DNA from: Bin87 sp965221295
GTDB taxonomy: Bacteria > Chloroflexota > Dehalococcoidia > Lucifugimonadales > UBA3495
Length of the DNA stretch: 64,000 bases
Reading direction: 5' to 3'
Assembly (NCBI GenBank): GCA_965221295.1
Contig: OZ244879.1
Coordinates: forward strand, 3,162,001-3,226,000
The notes beneath the pieces were generated by a model that ran no database searches, was not told where the DNA came from, and worked only from the letters and a program-made list of their open reading frames with translations. This document shows positions 32,738 through 41,707 of this stretch, piece after piece. The stretch's first letter is position 1; each line of letters starts with the position of its first letter. A program made the translations under genes and the position numbers.

Positions 32738-33169
32738 TGTCATTGCGAGCGAAGCGCGGCAATCTCGCCGACCGCAACGGGCGGCCGTTGGCGCCCCACC
32801 CCAGCGGCCGTTCGCCCAGGCAACGGGATTGCCGCGTCGCTATCGCTCCTCGCAATGACAGTTAGGGAGGCGCGTCGCCAGCGTCTTTCCCTGTCATTGC
32901 GAGCGCAGCGCGGCAATCCCGTCGATCGCAACGGGCGGCCGTTCGCCCCCCACCCCAGCGGCCGTTCGCCCAGGCAACGGGATTGCCGCGTCGCTATCGC
33001 TCCTCGCAATGACAGTTGGGGAGGCGCGTCGCCAGCGTCTTTCCCTGTCATTGCGAGTCTTCTTTTACTGCCATTGCGAGCGCAGCACGGCAATCCCGAC
33101 GATTGCAACGGGCGGCCGTTCGCCCACGCCACGGGATTGCCGCGTCGCTATCGCTCCTCGCAATGACAG
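32738..33169. repeat. Tandem array of palindromic repeats, period 154 bp
   Basis: Copies begin at 32738, 32892 and 33046 (exactly 154 bases apart), each 124 bases long, with conserved spacers (GGGAGGCGCGTCGCCAGCGT). The third copy carries an internal rearrangement near 33056-33070. No gene lies between 32673 and 33201. Confidence 0.9.
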
Positions 33170-33201
33170 CTGGGCCGCCGCGGGACGGGCGGTCTGCGCC
33201 G

Positions 33202-34230
33202 TCAGCCTGTTGCCGAGATGGGATGGGCCGTCGCGCAGTTTCCGCCGCAGTGCGTGTAAAGTATTCCGGCAAGGCGTCGTTCGATCACCGCGTGAGCGGC
33301 CGACGAATCGTCCATGCCCACGAAGCGGCGACCCAGGCGGGCGGCCGCGAGCAGCGTGGCCCCGCTGCCCGCGTAGCAATCCAGTACCGTGTCGCCGGGA
33401 TTTGACGAGGCGCGAATGATGCGCTCCAGCATCCGGGCGTTCTTCTGCGTCGGGTATCTGGGACGTTGCGGGTCTTTGAAGACCCACACGTCTTGGGGCA
33501 ACTTGCCCATGGACTCGCTGGCGTAGCGGATTTTGCGCGGATTTCTTGTAGCGCTCCAGGCGATCAGGCCGGCGGCGTCCAGTTCGTCCAGCTTGTCCGG
33601 CGGGTAGCGCCAGTGGCGTCCGGCTGGCGGAGGGATTCCGCGCCAGGGTTGCCCAGTGGGACCGTTGGCGGTGACGCCCGGGGCGTGCAGCGGCGTGGTG
33701 GCGTAGCGGCGTCCGTTCTCGTCAGTGAGGGGATACAGACGCGCCACTTCATCGGCGTCCAACGGCTCGCGCTGGGGATTCCAGGTGATGGCGTCCGGTG
33801 ATTTCGAGTAGAAGAGGATGGTGTCCTTGAAGTTGCCGTAGCCGTAGCGCTCGAAGTTCTTGGGGTTGCACTTGATGCGGCTGATGGCGTTGCGGAAGTT
33901 CTCTTGGCCGAACACGTCGTCCATCAGCATTCGGACGCGGTGCTCCATCTTGACATCGATGTGGACGTAGATGGAAGCGGCGTCGGCCATCACGCGGCGG
34001 ATCACGGCCAGGCGTTCGCCCAGGGCGTCCAGGTATGCGGAGCCGCGCAGCCGGTCGGAATACGCGGGACGGCCCGACGCGCTGATGGCGTTGGCGCGGT
34101 GGTCGTCGATCAGGAACTCGTGGTTGGTGGCAAAGGGCGGATCAATATAGACGAGATCCACGGCAACGCCCCGACCTGCCAACCAGCGCAGGCCGTCCAG
34201 ATTATCGCCGGCGTAGAACAGGTTATTCAT
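33202..34230 (-). CDS. Site-specific DNA methyltransferase, beta class, stand-alone
   Basis: A 342-residue amino-methyltransferase (N6-adenine or N4-cytosine). The catalytic motif DPPFATNHEF is near residues 30-39 and the SAM-binding motif DCYAGSGATLL is near 284-294, an order typical of the beta class. YPTQKN (near 256) and ERIIRASSNPGD are shared with the other two methyltransferases in the window. No restriction gene adjoins it, so it may be an orphan methylase. It starts 37 bases after the GATase-like gene. No clear Shine-Dalgarno site is seen. Confidence 0.88.
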   Translation of the reverse strand: MNNLFYAGDNLDGLRWLAGRGVAVDLVYIDPPFATNHEFLIDDHRANAISASGRPAYSDRLRGSAYLDALGERLAVIRRVMADAASIYVHIDVKMEHRVRMLMDDVFGQENFRNAISRIKCNPKNFERYGYGNFKDTILFYSKSPDAITWNPQREPLDADEVARLYPLTDENGRRYATTPLHAPGVTANGPTGQPWRGIPPPAGRHWRYPPDKLDELDAAGLIAWSATRNPRKIRYASESMGKLPQDVWVFKDPQRPRYPTQKNARMLERIIRASSNPGDTVLDCYAGSGATLLAAARLGRRFVGMDDSSAAHAVIERRLAGILYTHCGGNCATAHPISATG

Positions 34231-34267
34231 GATGGGCTATCGATGGGCTATCGACGAGGACGCAAAC

Positions 34268-35044
34268 CTAAGCCACGCCGGCCTGGTTCAGCAGCGCCGT
34301 CAGCATCCGGGCCATCTGCGCCTCGTGATGCGGCGCGAAGGCCTCGAACTCGCGCAGGTTGCGGGCGGCTTCCTCGGCAGCGTCGAAACGGTCGCCCATC
34401 AGCGCGTAGTCGCCGGCCAACTCTCGATTCCAGACCCGCAACTCGTCCAGGGTCAGTTGGGGCTCAAACTGGAATCCGTAGGAGGCGCCGTAGCGAAAAG
34501 CCATGGGGAAGCGAACGTAGCCACCATCGCGGCGGAGCATCACGCCGTCGGCCAGGCGCGTGGCGTCCGGCGGGACGGTGAATTGCTCGCCGTGCAGGGT
34601 GGGAACCAACGGGATACTGATTTCGCTGAAAACCGGATCAACGGCGCCGGCGCTGGCAACGTCGATTTTGCGGAGGCCGAACTGGTAGCCTCCAGTGGGC
34701 GCCACGGCGCCCCCCAGGGCTCGTGATAGCAGCTGGGCGCCCAGGCAAACGCCCACCACTGGTGTCGGAGGGAGTTTGCCCAAGTCGCCAGTAGCGGCGG
34801 TTCGCAAGTACGCCATTTCCTGAACCAGCGCCGGGTAGTTGTCGTTGGCGGACATGGGGCCGCCCAACGACACGATGAGATCGACTTCGGACAAGTCAGG
34901 GGCGCCGAAGGCCGCGAAATCTGGCGCGCCGGCATAGAGCGGGACTGTGGTCAGGGCGAATCCGGCGTCATGCAGGAGTTGGGTGAAGTTGGCGCCCAGG
35001 GTCTCCACGGCGATGTGCTGGATGATGACGGCCTGTTTGGTCAT
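34268..35044 (-). CDS. Class I glutamine amidotransferase-like protein with altered catalytic residues
   Basis: A 258-residue GATase-like domain protein. The nucleophile elbow VGVCLGAQ has Cys100. The usual QFHPE motif, which supplies the catalytic His and Glu, reads QFEPQ here (Glu194, Gln196), so the triad is incomplete. The protein may bind a ligand or use different chemistry instead of hydrolysing glutamine. ATG 35044 overlaps the Nudix stop (ATGA), so the two are translationally coupled. The frame upstream to 35200 overlaps that gene and is not used. Confidence 0.8.
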   Translation of the reverse strand: MTKQAVIIQHIAVETLGANFTQLLHDAGFALTTVPLYAGAPDFAAFGAPDLSEVDLIVSLGGPMSANDNYPALVQEMAYLRTAATGDLGKLPPTPVVGVCLGAQLLSRALGGAVAPTGGYQFGLRKIDVASAGAVDPVFSEISIPLVPTLHGEQFTVPPDATRLADGVMLRRDGGYVRFPMAFRYGASYGFQFEPQLTLDELRVWNRELAGDYALMGDRFDAAEEAARNLREFEAFAPHHEAQMARMLTALLNQAGVA

Positions 35045-35568
35045 ACGGCATTGCCATGCCTTCGGGCCAAATCGGCGAGCACCAGGCGATCGGTGGGGAA
35101 CGCCAATGGTTCCGGCGGCGCGTACAGTGGAAACCAATCCACGCGGTCGAGGTCGTCGGACGCGCGTGGTTGACCGCCAACCCGTTGACCATAGAACCAC
35201 ACGCCGACCGTGAGCGACGCCGGATTGTGGAAGTTGGAGTGAACGGCGCAGACTTCGCCGATCTCGACGGTCAACCCTGTTTCCTCCTGAAATTCACGCT
35301 TCGCCGCGCCTCGGATGTCCTCGCCCCATTCGACGTAGCCGCACGGGATGCACCACTCGCCCACGTTGCCGCCGGCCGACCGGCGACCCAGCAGGATCTG
35401 GCCGGCGTTGTCCAGCAGGGCGACCGCCACGCCGACTGCGGGGTTGCGGAAATGCACGAATCCACAGGAGGCGCAGCTGGGCCGGGGCCGGCCGCCACGC
35501 GGCACGGCAGCCAGCGGTTCGCCACACCGGGGACAATAACGATAGTCAGGGGACAGGGATTCTGGCAT
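35041..35568 (-). CDS. Nudix hydrolase with zinc ribbon (NudC-like)
   Basis: A 175-residue pyrophosphohydrolase. A zinc ribbon (Cys12, Cys15, Cys32, Cys35) precedes the Nudix domain, whose box at 77-99 matches Gx5Ex7REUxEExGU fully (GYVEWGEDI...REFQEETGL). This arrangement resembles NADH pyrophosphatases and related nucleotide-sugar hydrolases; the exact substrate is open. ATG 35568 (MPESLSPDYR) starts the ribbon. It lies 7 bases after the amidohydrolase stop and overlaps the GATase-like gene by 4 bases. Confidence 0.85.
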   Translation of the reverse strand: MPESLSPDYRYCPRCGEPLAAVPRGGRPRPSCASCGFVHFRNPAVGVAVALLDNAGQILLGRRSAGGNVGEWCIPCGYVEWGEDIRGAAKREFQEETGLTVEIGEVCAVHSNFHNPASLTVGVWFYGQRVGGQPRASDDLDRVDWFPLYAPPEPLAFPTDRLVLADLARRHGNAV

Positions 35569-35575
35569 CGCTGGT

Positions 35576-37156
35576 TTAGGTCCGGGCGTGGCCGCGACGC
35601 AGCGCCCTACCCGGCAGCGCACCGGTGTTGTCGCCCCGCTCGATGACCACTTGGCCGTTGACGATCACGTACTCAATGCCCACGGGGTATTGTTTGGGAT
35701 TCTCTTTGGTGGCCAGGGCCTTGACCGTTTCCGGGTTGAACACCACCACGTCGGCCTTGAAGCCGTCGCGGAGCAGGCCCCGGTCGGGGATTCCCAGACG
35801 TTGCGCCGGGAAGGAGGTCATCTTGCGGATGGCTTCGGGCAGGCGGAGATGCCGCTCCGCGCGGACGAACTCGGCCAGCACGATGGGGAAGCAGCCGTAG
35901 GTTCGGGGGTTGGGATATTCGCCGAACAGGATGGCGTCGGAGGCGATCATCCCGTATGGATGGGAGACGAAGGCGTATAGCGTCTGGGCGTTGGTGCCGA
36001 GACCCACCGTGCTGATCCCAAGGTTTTCGGAGAGCAGCAGGTCGAAGAGGGTGTCGGCTGGGTCTTGGCCGCGCATCTCGGCGATGTCGGTGATCAACCG
36101 GCCGTCGTACTGCATATTTTCGGGCCGGGTGAAATTGGTCAACCAGTTGTTTTCCAGGCGGCTGGGCGTGATCTCCCGCTTCATGCGTTCCCGGTCGTCG
36201 GCGTCCTGCAACGCTGCGATCAGTCGTTCCGGGCCGCCGTCCTTGGCCCAATGCGGCAGCCCGATGGTGGGCGTCGTGCCCGAGTAGGGATACGTGTAGC
36301 AGTCGAAGGTGCAGTCGATTCCCTCGGCGCGGGCGTTCTCCACCAACTCGAGGTGTCCGATATGGCTGCCCACCCCGGAGACTGATTGGCGGTAGTGGGT
36401 CAGATGGACCGGGATGCCGCTGCGCCGTCCGATATCCACGGCCTCGCGCCACGGCGCCAGGTAGCCCTGGCTGAGCAAGCTCGCGCGGGTGTGGGTGTGG
36501 TAGATGCCGCCCAGGGACGCGGCGGTCTCGGAGAGGGCCACCAGTTCGTCGGTGTCGGCGTAGGCGCCGGGCGGGTAGTCGAGGCCGGTGGAGAGCCCCC
36601 AGGCTCCTTCCTCCATGGCTTCGCGAACGACGGATTGCATGTCGGCGATTTCGGTGGCGGTGGCCGGCCGCTGGTTCCAACCCACGCTCCAGATGCGAAC
36701 GGGCGAATTGCCCAGGATGTACGCCATGTTGATGGCCACGGCGCCATCATACTTGCCCAGCAGATCGGCCACGGTGAGCCAGTCGGCGGGCATGGGCGGG
36801 TAACCGTTGAGTCCCGCGTCAAGCCAGATGTAGCGTTGCAGTTCTCCCTGAGTTTTGAACGGAGCGTGGGAGATGCCGTCGATGCCCACCAACTCGGTGG
36901 TCACACCCTGGCGCACCTTGGGATCATGGTGCGGTTCGCCCAAGATCGTCAGCCCGGCATGTGAGTGGAGGTCGATGAAGCCTGGGCACACCACGTGACC
37001 GGCGGCATCAATCACGCGGCCGGCGTCGCGGCGCAGGTCGGAATCATCGCCGCGGTGGATGGATACAGTGTCGCCCGTGACGGCCACCGCCGCGTGAAAG
37101 CCGGGGCTGCCGGAGCCGTCGATAACCAGCCCGTTGGAGATCAGCAGGTCAATCAT
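35576..37156 (-). CDS. N-acyl-D-amino-acid deacylase family amidohydrolase
   Basis: A 526-residue metal-dependent amidohydrolase. The metal-binding HxH is His64-His66 in GFIDLHSHAGL; further histidines lie in GIYHTHTRA and PVHLTHYRQS, and the domain ends with GFKADVVVFNPETV. Its length and motifs match D-aminoacylase-type proteins, so the likely reaction is hydrolysis of an N-acyl D-amino acid or similar amide. It is the first gene of a minus-strand run with the Nudix, GATase-like and methyltransferase genes, tightly spaced. There is no signal peptide. Confidence 0.85.
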   Translation of the reverse strand: MIDLLISNGLVIDGSGSPGFHAAVAVTGDTVSIHRGDDSDLRRDAGRVIDAAGHVVCPGFIDLHSHAGLTILGEPHHDPKVRQGVTTELVGIDGISHAPFKTQGELQRYIWLDAGLNGYPPMPADWLTVADLLGKYDGAVAINMAYILGNSPVRIWSVGWNQRPATATEIADMQSVVREAMEEGAWGLSTGLDYPPGAYADTDELVALSETAASLGGIYHTHTRASLLSQGYLAPWREAVDIGRRSGIPVHLTHYRQSVSGVGSHIGHLELVENARAEGIDCTFDCYTYPYSGTTPTIGLPHWAKDGGPERLIAALQDADDRERMKREITPSRLENNWLTNFTRPENMQYDGRLITDIAEMRGQDPADTLFDLLLSENLGISTVGLGTNAQTLYAFVSHPYGMIASDAILFGEYPNPRTYGCFPIVLAEFVRAERHLRLPEAIRKMTSFPAQRLGIPDRGLLRDGFKADVVVFNPETVKALATKENPKQYPVGIEYVIVNGQVVIERGDNTGALPGRALRRGHART

Positions 37157-37532
37157 TGCTGGATGATAGCACAGCCTTGGACACGATATCGGCCTTTACC
37201 GACTCTCACGGACTGTTGGGAATCGCCAGTTGGCCGATGTTGCAACCTGGAGGCGCCACCAGAGTTTGATCTCTTCAACCTTTGTTGGAAAAAGCGAAGC
37301 GGGCGGCCGGCGGTGGGGCGGATGGTTACCCGCCAACCAAAACCGTGCGACTTCGCTGGCCACGCCATGCCGTTGTCTCATTGACATGGCAGGCGCAGGA
37401 AGGATTGACCGGGTTAGCCACGGGTAGAGCATACTTGAGCGAGCCGCCCCGGGGCTTCGGGGTCATCGCGGTTGCGCCGGTACGCCGCCCGCCGTACACT
37501 GCGGGCATCCCCACCAACTCACGGAGGCAACC
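37157..37532. other. Divergent intergenic region
   Basis: 376 bases between the amidohydrolase (minus) and the CMD-family gene (plus). It should carry both promoters. I see no gene; short frames on both strands lack ribosome-binding sites and family features. Confidence 0.5.
37472..37500 (+). promoter_or_regulatory. Candidate promoter of the CMD-family gene
   Basis: TTGCGC (37472-37477), a 17-base spacer and TACACT (37495-37500), followed 32 bases later by the ATG, which has GGAGG 6 bases ahead. The hexamers are 4 of 6 matches each. Confidence 0.4.
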
Positions 37533-38315
37533 ATGAGCGAATTGGACGCGCGTTACGAGCGTGGTCAGGAAACCCGGCGAATGTTCGGTGGCGGCGCGAT
37601 TGGCGGCGGGTCCTCGCCCGGCGCCTGGGAAATCGCGCCCGACTTGGAACGAATCCTGGGCGAGGCGCTGTTCGGAACCGTCTGGAAGCGGCCAGCGTTG
37701 ACCCCGGTGCAGCGCGAGATGATCACGCTGTCGTGCCTAATCGTCCTGAACCGCGAGGTGCAATTGCGCCGGCACCTTAGCAACGCGCTCAACGTGGGAT
37801 TGACGCCCGAGCAGATAGTGGAGCTGATCATTCACGACACCTGGTACGGCGGCGCGCCGGCCGGCATTCAGGCGCTCACGATTTGCAAGTCGGTGTTTGA
37901 AGAACGAGGCATAGACTACACCCCAGCGCGGATTCACGACACCGAAGAGGATCCCGACAGCCTGTTCCAGCGGGGCGACGAATATCGGCGCAACTACATG
38001 GGCGCCGGAGGAGGCCGTTCCGCTCCACCAACTCAGGCCGAGGTGGAACTGGGTCGCGTCACCGGCGAATACTATTGGGGCGCGACGTGGACTCGGCCCG
38101 GGCTGGACCTGCCCAGCCGGTGCCTATGTACGATGACGTGCCTGGCCGCGTTGGGGCGCGAAGGCCCACTACGCAGCCACATCCGGGGCGCGCTGAACAT
38201 CGGGTTTACGCAAGACCAGATCATCGAAGTGTTCGGACACATGACGCTGTACGCCGGCATCCCCTTCGCCCGGGGCGCCATGGACATCGCCAACGAGATA
38301 TTCACCAACGGCTGA
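37533..38315 (+). CDS. Carboxymuconolactone decarboxylase family protein, two domains
   Basis: A 260-residue protein with two CMD/AhpD-like helical domains. The first is at about 55-115 (QREMITLSCLIVLNREVQLR, NALNVGLTPEQIVELIIHDT) and the second at about 165-255 (CLAALGREGPLRSHIRGALN, IGFTQDQIIEVFGHMTLYAG). The second has Cys-x3-Cys (CTMTC) rather than the AhpD CxxC, so peroxidase activity is uncertain. It may be a decarboxylase-like enzyme of aromatic catabolism. GGAGG lies 6 bases before ATG 37533. It stands alone next to a repeat array. Confidence 0.85.
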   Translation: MSELDARYERGQETRRMFGGGAIGGGSSPGAWEIAPDLERILGEALFGTVWKRPALTPVQREMITLSCLIVLNREVQLRRHLSNALNVGLTPEQIVELIIHDTWYGGAPAGIQALTICKSVFEERGIDYTPARIHDTEEDPDSLFQRGDEYRRNYMGAGGGRSAPPTQAEVELGRVTGEYYWGATWTRPGLDLPSRCLCTMTCLAALGREGPLRSHIRGALNIGFTQDQIIEVFGHMTLYAGIPFARGAMDIANEIFTNG

Positions 38316-38365
38316 CGCAAGCCGGGCGAACGTCCGCTGGGGCGGGTGGGCGAGCGCTTCCCCCA

Positions 38366-39240
38366 ACTGTCATTGCGAGGAGCGGCAGCAACGCGGCAAT
38401 CTCGGTGCCTGGGCGAACGGCCGCTGGGGCGGGGCGGCGGGGGCGGAGCGCCGCGCGTTGCGGTCGACGAGATTGCCGCGCTTCGCTCGCAATGACAGGG
38501 GAGTGGACGCTCGCAATGACAGGGTGGGGGAGGCTCGCTTCCCCCAACTGTCATTGCGAGGAGCGGCAGCGACGCGGCAATCTTGATGCCTCGGCTGACG
38601 GCCACCCAGGCGCCGCGGCGAACGGCAGTGGGTTGTGGTCAACGAGATTGCCGCGCTCCGCTCGCAATGACAGGGTGGGGGGAGCCGCTCGCAATGACAG
38701 GGTGGGTGGGCGAGCGCTTCCCCCAACTGTCATTGCGAGGAGCGATAGCGACGCGGCAATCCCGATGCCTGGGCGAACGGCCGCCGGGGCGCGGGGGGAG
38801 CGCCAGCGGCCGCCCTCCCCAACTGTCATTGCGAGGCCGTAGGCCGTGGCAATCCCGTCGCCTGGGCGAACGGCCGCCGGGGCGGGGGGCGAACGGCCGT
38901 TAGTTGCGGTCGTCGAGATTGCCGCGCTTCGCTCGCAATGACAGGTGGGGGGATGCTCGCAATGACAGGATGGGGGAGGCGCTCGCAATGACAGTAGGCG
39001 GAAGGGCCTCGCCCGCTTCTGTCGGGTCGAGGAGCGCTCCCCCCAACTGTCATTGCGAGGAGCGATAGCGACGCGGCAATCCCGATGCCTGGGCCAACGG
39101 CCGCTGGGGCGGGGCGGCGGGGGCGGGGGCGGAGCGCCGCGCGTTGCGGTCGACGAGATTGCCGCGCTTCGCTCGCAATGACAGGGTGGACGCTCCCAAT
39201 GTCAGGGGGGGTGGACGCTCGCAATGACCGGGGGCGCCGG
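38366..39240. repeat. Large cluster of palindromic repeats (five or more copies)
   Basis: Copies begin at 38368, 38549, 38728, 38824 and 39048, the first three about 180 bases apart. Extra single CTCGCAATGACAGG ends lie between them. The spacing is less regular than in the other arrays, suggesting older or rearranged copies. No real gene lies between 38316 and 39263. Confidence 0.85.
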
Positions 39241-39263
39241 CTCGGCGTGTGGTCGGGGGTTGC

Positions 39264-40766
39264 CTAAACTTGGTAGCCAACTTCCGCGCAGCCCGGCAGC
39301 CAGCTGCGGCTGTCGTTCTGCAAGAGAGCTTCGCTGTGGGGTGGCCCGCTCGTGCCGGGCAGGTACCGGTAAGGAGCAGGCGCTCCAGGGAGGTCGAGGC
39401 TATCGATGATGGGGTCGATGATGCTCCAAGCCAGTTCGATTTCATCGTTGCGCGTGAACAGGGCCGCATCGCCGTCCAGGACATCCAGCAGCAGCCGTTC
39501 GTAAGCGTCCGGTATATCGATCCCGGCGAACCCCTCTTCGTAGTGGAACTCCAGGGCTACGCTCTTCATGTCCAGCTCTGCGTCGGGGACTTTGGACTGG
39601 AATTCCAGACGCATCCCCTCGTTGGGCTGGACGCAGATGGACAAGGTATTGCCCGGAATGTCGATGTCCTGCGCCAAGGGGAAAAGCATGTGCGGCGGCG
39701 AATGGAATTGGATGACCATCTCGGTGCTCTTGCGGGCCAATCCCTTGCCCGATCTCAGGTAAAAGGGCACTCCCTGCCAGCGCCAGTTGTCGATGAACAG
39801 GCGTAGGGCGGCGTAGGTGGGCGTTTGGGAACCCGGGGACACCCCAGGTTCCAGGTGGTAGCCATCGTACTGGCCGATCACCAGGTTCTGGTGCAGATCC
39901 CTCAGGGACATGCGGCGGACTGAGCTGAGGGCTTTGACCTTTTCGTTGCGCAGAGCGTCGGCTTGGTAGGCGTATGGCGGATCCATGGTTACCAGCGAAA
40001 GAAGCTGCAGCAGGTGATTCTGGAACATGTCGCGCAGTACGCCAGCCCGGTCGTAGTACTCGCCCCGGTCTCCCACCAATACGTCCTCGGCGACGGTGAT
40101 TTGGACCTGGTCGATGTAGTTTCGGTTCCATATCGGTTCGAAAATGGCGTTGGCGAATCGAAACACCAGCAGGTTCTGGACGGTTTCCTTGCCCAGGTAG
40201 TGGTCGATTCTGTAGATCTGATCCTCTCGGAATACCGCGTGCATGTGGGAGTTCAACAGCCGCGCCGTTTTCAGGTTGGATCCGAATGGCTTTTCCACGA
40301 CCACCCGCCGCCAACCGTCGCGCTCATCGGTCAGGCCGGCTGCGGCTAGGGCTGTTATGGCCGGTTCGTACAGCGCCGGAGCCAGCGCCAGGTAGAAGAG
40401 GCAATCGAGCTTGCCCCCAGACTCGCCGGCCAATCGCTCGAGGCGTTGGCCAACCTCGGTCAGGGAAGCGGGGTCGGTAACGTCGGACGTTACGTAGGCA
40501 AGGCGCGAGGCGAAGTCGTTCCAAGCGTCGTCGGCCGGGGCGTCGCAACCATCCTTGAGGCGGCCACGAAATTCTGCGTCGCTCATCTCGTTACGCGCCA
40601 CGCCGACGATGTGGACGCGTGGCGGCAAACGCCCCTTGCGGTACAGGTTGAAAAGGGCGGGCCCCAGCTTCTGGTGGGTCAGGTTTCCGCTGGCGCCCAG
40701 AATGACCAACGCGGTCGCGTCACCGGGGTCGCCGCCTCCGTGCAGGTTGGCTCCGGACGTCATCAT
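39264..40766 (-). CDS. zwf: Glucose-6-phosphate 1-dehydrogenase
   Basis: First oxidative step of the pentose phosphate pathway: glucose-6-phosphate to 6-phosphogluconolactone with NAD(P). The 500-residue enzyme has GASGNLTHQKL (24-34), EKPFG (158-162) and the substrate motif RIDHYLGKE (186-194). The nucleotide motif is usually GASGDL; Asp is replaced by Asn here. The ATG overlaps the gnd stop as ATGA (40766-40763), so translation is coupled. It is last in a pgi-gnd-zwf operon. Confidence 0.95.
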   Translation of the reverse strand: MMTSGANLHGGGDPGDATALVILGASGNLTHQKLGPALFNLYRKGRLPPRVHIVGVARNEMSDAEFRGRLKDGCDAPADDAWNDFASRLAYVTSDVTDPASLTEVGQRLERLAGESGGKLDCLFYLALAPALYEPAITALAAAGLTDERDGWRRVVVEKPFGSNLKTARLLNSHMHAVFREDQIYRIDHYLGKETVQNLLVFRFANAIFEPIWNRNYIDQVQITVAEDVLVGDRGEYYDRAGVLRDMFQNHLLQLLSLVTMDPPYAYQADALRNEKVKALSSVRRMSLRDLHQNLVIGQYDGYHLEPGVSPGSQTPTYAALRLFIDNWRWQGVPFYLRSGKGLARKSTEMVIQFHSPPHMLFPLAQDIDIPGNTLSICVQPNEGMRLEFQSKVPDAELDMKSVALEFHYEEGFAGIDIPDAYERLLLDVLDGDAALFTRNDEIELAWSIIDPIIDSLDLPGAPAPYRYLPGTSGPPHSEALLQNDSRSWLPGCAEVGYQV

Positions 40767-41680
40767 TGGGTGTCTGCCGCGCGCACGGCATGGCCACCGA
40801 ATTGGTTGCGCAGGGCAGCCAGGAGCCGGGAGCCGAAGGGTTCCTCCTGCCGCGAACGGAACCGCTGGTACAGGGCGGCGGTGATGGTGGGGGTGGGGAT
40901 GGCCAGTTCCACCGACTCGTTGACCGTCCAGCGGCCTTCGCCGGAATCGTCAACGTAGGCGGAAAGGCTTTCGAGCTTGGGGTCCGCTTCCAGGGCCAGC
41001 ACCGCCAGATCCAGCAACCAGGAACGCACCACGCTGCCGTGCTGCCAGGTTTTGGCGATTTCGGTGAGGTTTAGGTCGAACTCGGCCTGCTTGGCCTGGA
41101 GCAGTTCAAATCCCTCGGCGTAGGCTTGCATCATGGCGTATTCCACGCCGTTATGGACCATCTTGGTGAAATGGCCGGACCCGACGGGGCCCACGTGGCT
41201 GTAACCCTTGTCCGGGCCCGGAGCCAGGGTTTGGAAGATGGGTTCCAACCTGGCGAAGGCCTCCTTGTCGCCGCCGATCATGAGCGAGTACCCCTGGGTC
41301 AGGCCCCAGACGCCGCCGCTGGTGCCCGCGTCGAGCAGATGCACGCCCCGGTCGGCTAGGAACTTGCCCCGGGCGATGGTGTCCTTGTAGTTGGCGTTGC
41401 CGCCGTCGATTACCGTATCGCCAGCGTCCAGCAGGCCGGCCAGTTCGGTGATCACCTGATCGGTTACGGAGCCGGCTGGCAGCATAACCCAAACCGCGCG
41501 GGGAGGCGCCAGCCTGGAGACCAGATCGGCCGTAGATTCGGTGGCCTGGGCGCCGTCCGATGCGCTAGCCGCCATGGCGTCAGCATTCTGATCGTGCGCC
41601 ACCACCCGATGCCCGCCGTTCAACAGGCGCTGTGTCATGTTGGAGCCCATGCGGCCGAGGCCGATTATTCCCAGTTCCAA
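40763..41680 (-). CDS. gnd: 6-phosphogluconate dehydrogenase, short (YqeC-like) form
   Basis: Oxidative decarboxylation of 6-phosphogluconate to ribulose-5-phosphate. The 305-residue protein has the nucleotide motif GLGRMGSN (7-14), GNANYKDT near 96-103, and the substrate motif DAGTSGGVWG near 117-126. The catalytic Lys is in GHFTKMVHNGVEYAMMQ. This is the short type of about 300 residues rather than the 470-residue dimeric form. It lies 27 bases after pgi and overlaps zwf by 4 bases. Confidence 0.92.
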   Translation of the reverse strand: MELGIIGLGRMGSNMTQRLLNGGHRVVAHDQNADAMAASASDGAQATESTADLVSRLAPPRAVWVMLPAGSVTDQVITELAGLLDAGDTVIDGGNANYKDTIARGKFLADRGVHLLDAGTSGGVWGLTQGYSLMIGGDKEAFARLEPIFQTLAPGPDKGYSHVGPVGSGHFTKMVHNGVEYAMMQAYAEGFELLQAKQAEFDLNLTEIAKTWQHGSVVRSWLLDLAVLALEADPKLESLSAYVDDSGEGRWTVNESVELAIPTPTITAALYQRFRSRQEEPFGSRLLAALRNQFGGHAVRAADTQ

Positions 41681-41707
41681 GTTGCCCCCTTTGCCGGTTA
41701 GTACCCG

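Noticed and set aside
38316..39240. Regularly spaced repeats as a CRISPR array
   Set aside because: Units are 97-125 bases with inverted ends, spacers are conserved between units, and no cas gene is near. CRISPR repeats are short with unique spacers.
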